Source: Nymphaea colorata
Lineage: Eukaryota; Streptophyta; Magnoliopsida; Nymphaeales; Nymphaeaceae
Direction: 5' to 3'
DNA: 64,000 nucleotides
Assembly: GCF_008831285.2 (NCBI RefSeq)
Contig: NC_045147.1
Location: 16,532,854 to 16,596,853 of the forward strand
Numbering within the stretch: the first letter of the stretch is position 1; every line of letters begins with the position of its first letter. The notes below the pieces were generated by a model, which did not search any database, was not told the DNA's origin, and saw nothing but the letters and a program-made list of their open reading frames with translations. Of this stretch, positions 63,101-64,000 are shown in pieces. Position numbers and translations under genes: made by a program.

Positions 63101-64000
63101 ATTGCTAGTCATGCACCTCCCACCAGCCAAATAGCACAAAACCGCTTCTGCAATAATTCTTCTAACCTACGCGACCGAGAAAAGAGTGAAAAAAAAAGCA
63201 AAAAGAGAGAGGGAATGGGATTAAGTCGCTAATTGTCACGTAAGAGGATGCAACTTTATAACCTCAAAGATTTTTTCAAAATAAAAAAATGATCGCCAAA
63301 TTAATTATTTACTATTAATTTACGCATTTAAACTAGAGCACAAACAATAAAGGCTATAAATACTGTACATCTTGAATTTTGAAAAAAAAAAAATCAATAC
63401 TTGAAAAATTAATTAGTAGTTGGTCCTGCTTATTTGATTACTTTGTATATTGGTTTCCCTCAATCATTTACATATTTATATGTAGCGTCCCTCATTCATT
63501 TTACCACATACTTGAGAGGGCCTAAAATTTATGACCCGGTGCCCCTCACCCGAAAGTTTCTGGCTCCGTCATTGCATAAATGCTGCTAAACCCTAAAGGA
63601 GAAAGTTAGGTGCGTAGCTGCAAACTCAGAAGCTATTTGACATTTACTCCTTTGGAAAGATATTTACATTTGATACTTATTTCTAAGACATCTAATCATG
63701 TTTATTGGTTGTCTCATAGTAGTTTTTTTTATACATATACTAGTGTTCATAATATGTTAGTGACCGTATTGTAGAAAAGAATTATGTATGTATTGAAAAC
63801 TAACCGTACTTTTCTCGGTGCCTAGTTATCTCTCCTGTTACCTCTTCCTTTAACTAAATCATATTTAGTAGAAAACGAGTGGTAGTCTAAAAAGTCAAGT
63901 TGACAAGAATTTTGTGGTAGTTAAGGTCTAGTGCCCAAACATATTGGAAAACAATATCTTTATTCTGCACATCTTAAGATTGCAAGGACCGATCAGTCAA

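Larger units (their letters stand above)
52600..64000. other. Gene-poor right flank
   Basis: No frame above about 130 codons and none with a recognisable domain or splice structure. Contents seen: microsatellites (listed separately), a SINE-box-like stretch near 60350-60400, AT-rich blocks (58290-58330, 60145-60171), a reverse-oriented GGCTCCG-type motif near 63561-63567 with an adjacent ggcccctcac-type transposon end, and degenerate ctgaatc/gattcag repeats (62690-62830). Long non-coding or microRNA genes cannot be excluded by eye. Confidence 0.4.

Overview
The window is nuclear DNA from a flowering plant. The genes have many short GT-AG introns, the families are plant families (annexin D5 type, RCD1/SRO, DUF1677, low-molecular-weight purple acid phosphatase), and the spacers are AT-rich and filled with LTR retrotransposon, TRIM, hAT-type MITE and SINE-like sequence plus (GA)n/(CT)n tracts. 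I cannot name the species. No rRNA, canonical tRNA or CRISPR array was seen.

Layout. 1-825: a frame-broken coding remnant of unknown identity. 826-5800: gene-free spacer. 5901-11400 (+): complete six-exon annexin gene (316 aa) with a hAT-type MITE in intron 3, a tandem duplication in intron 5 and a duplicated 3' end. 12213-12626 (-): intronless DUF1677 gene. 12744-19497: spacer. 19498-27236 (+): an RCD1/SRO-family gene (WWE, PARP-like, RST) broken by a 4.98-kb Ty1/copia element inserted in antisense in a coding exon (20291-25269; 5-bp duplication GTGAG). It also has an in-frame stop and a probable frameshift, so it is called a pseudogene. 27237-33373: spacer. 33374-40618 (+): eight-exon 2-oxoglutarate/Fe(II) oxygenase gene (397 aa) whose third intron carries a TRIM with identical LTRs. 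40619-46182: spacer with a SINE candidate. 46183-48884 (-): complete seven-exon secreted purple acid phosphatase (327 aa). 48885-64000: no convincing gene, but a MITE, a decayed LTR of the same TRIM family, two minisatellites and several microsatellites.

The genes are unrelated single-copy plant genes with no operon-like logic. The most notable part is the transposon biology. A very young copia copy (LTRs differing at 2 of 373 positions by eye) sits inside a stress-regulator gene, yet its own protease motif and integrase zinc finger are damaged. A TRIM with identical LTRs lies in a host intron, with an old decayed relative of its LTR about 16 kb away. Exon coordinates were derived by hand from frame, splice-site consensus and family knowledge; no similarity search was run.
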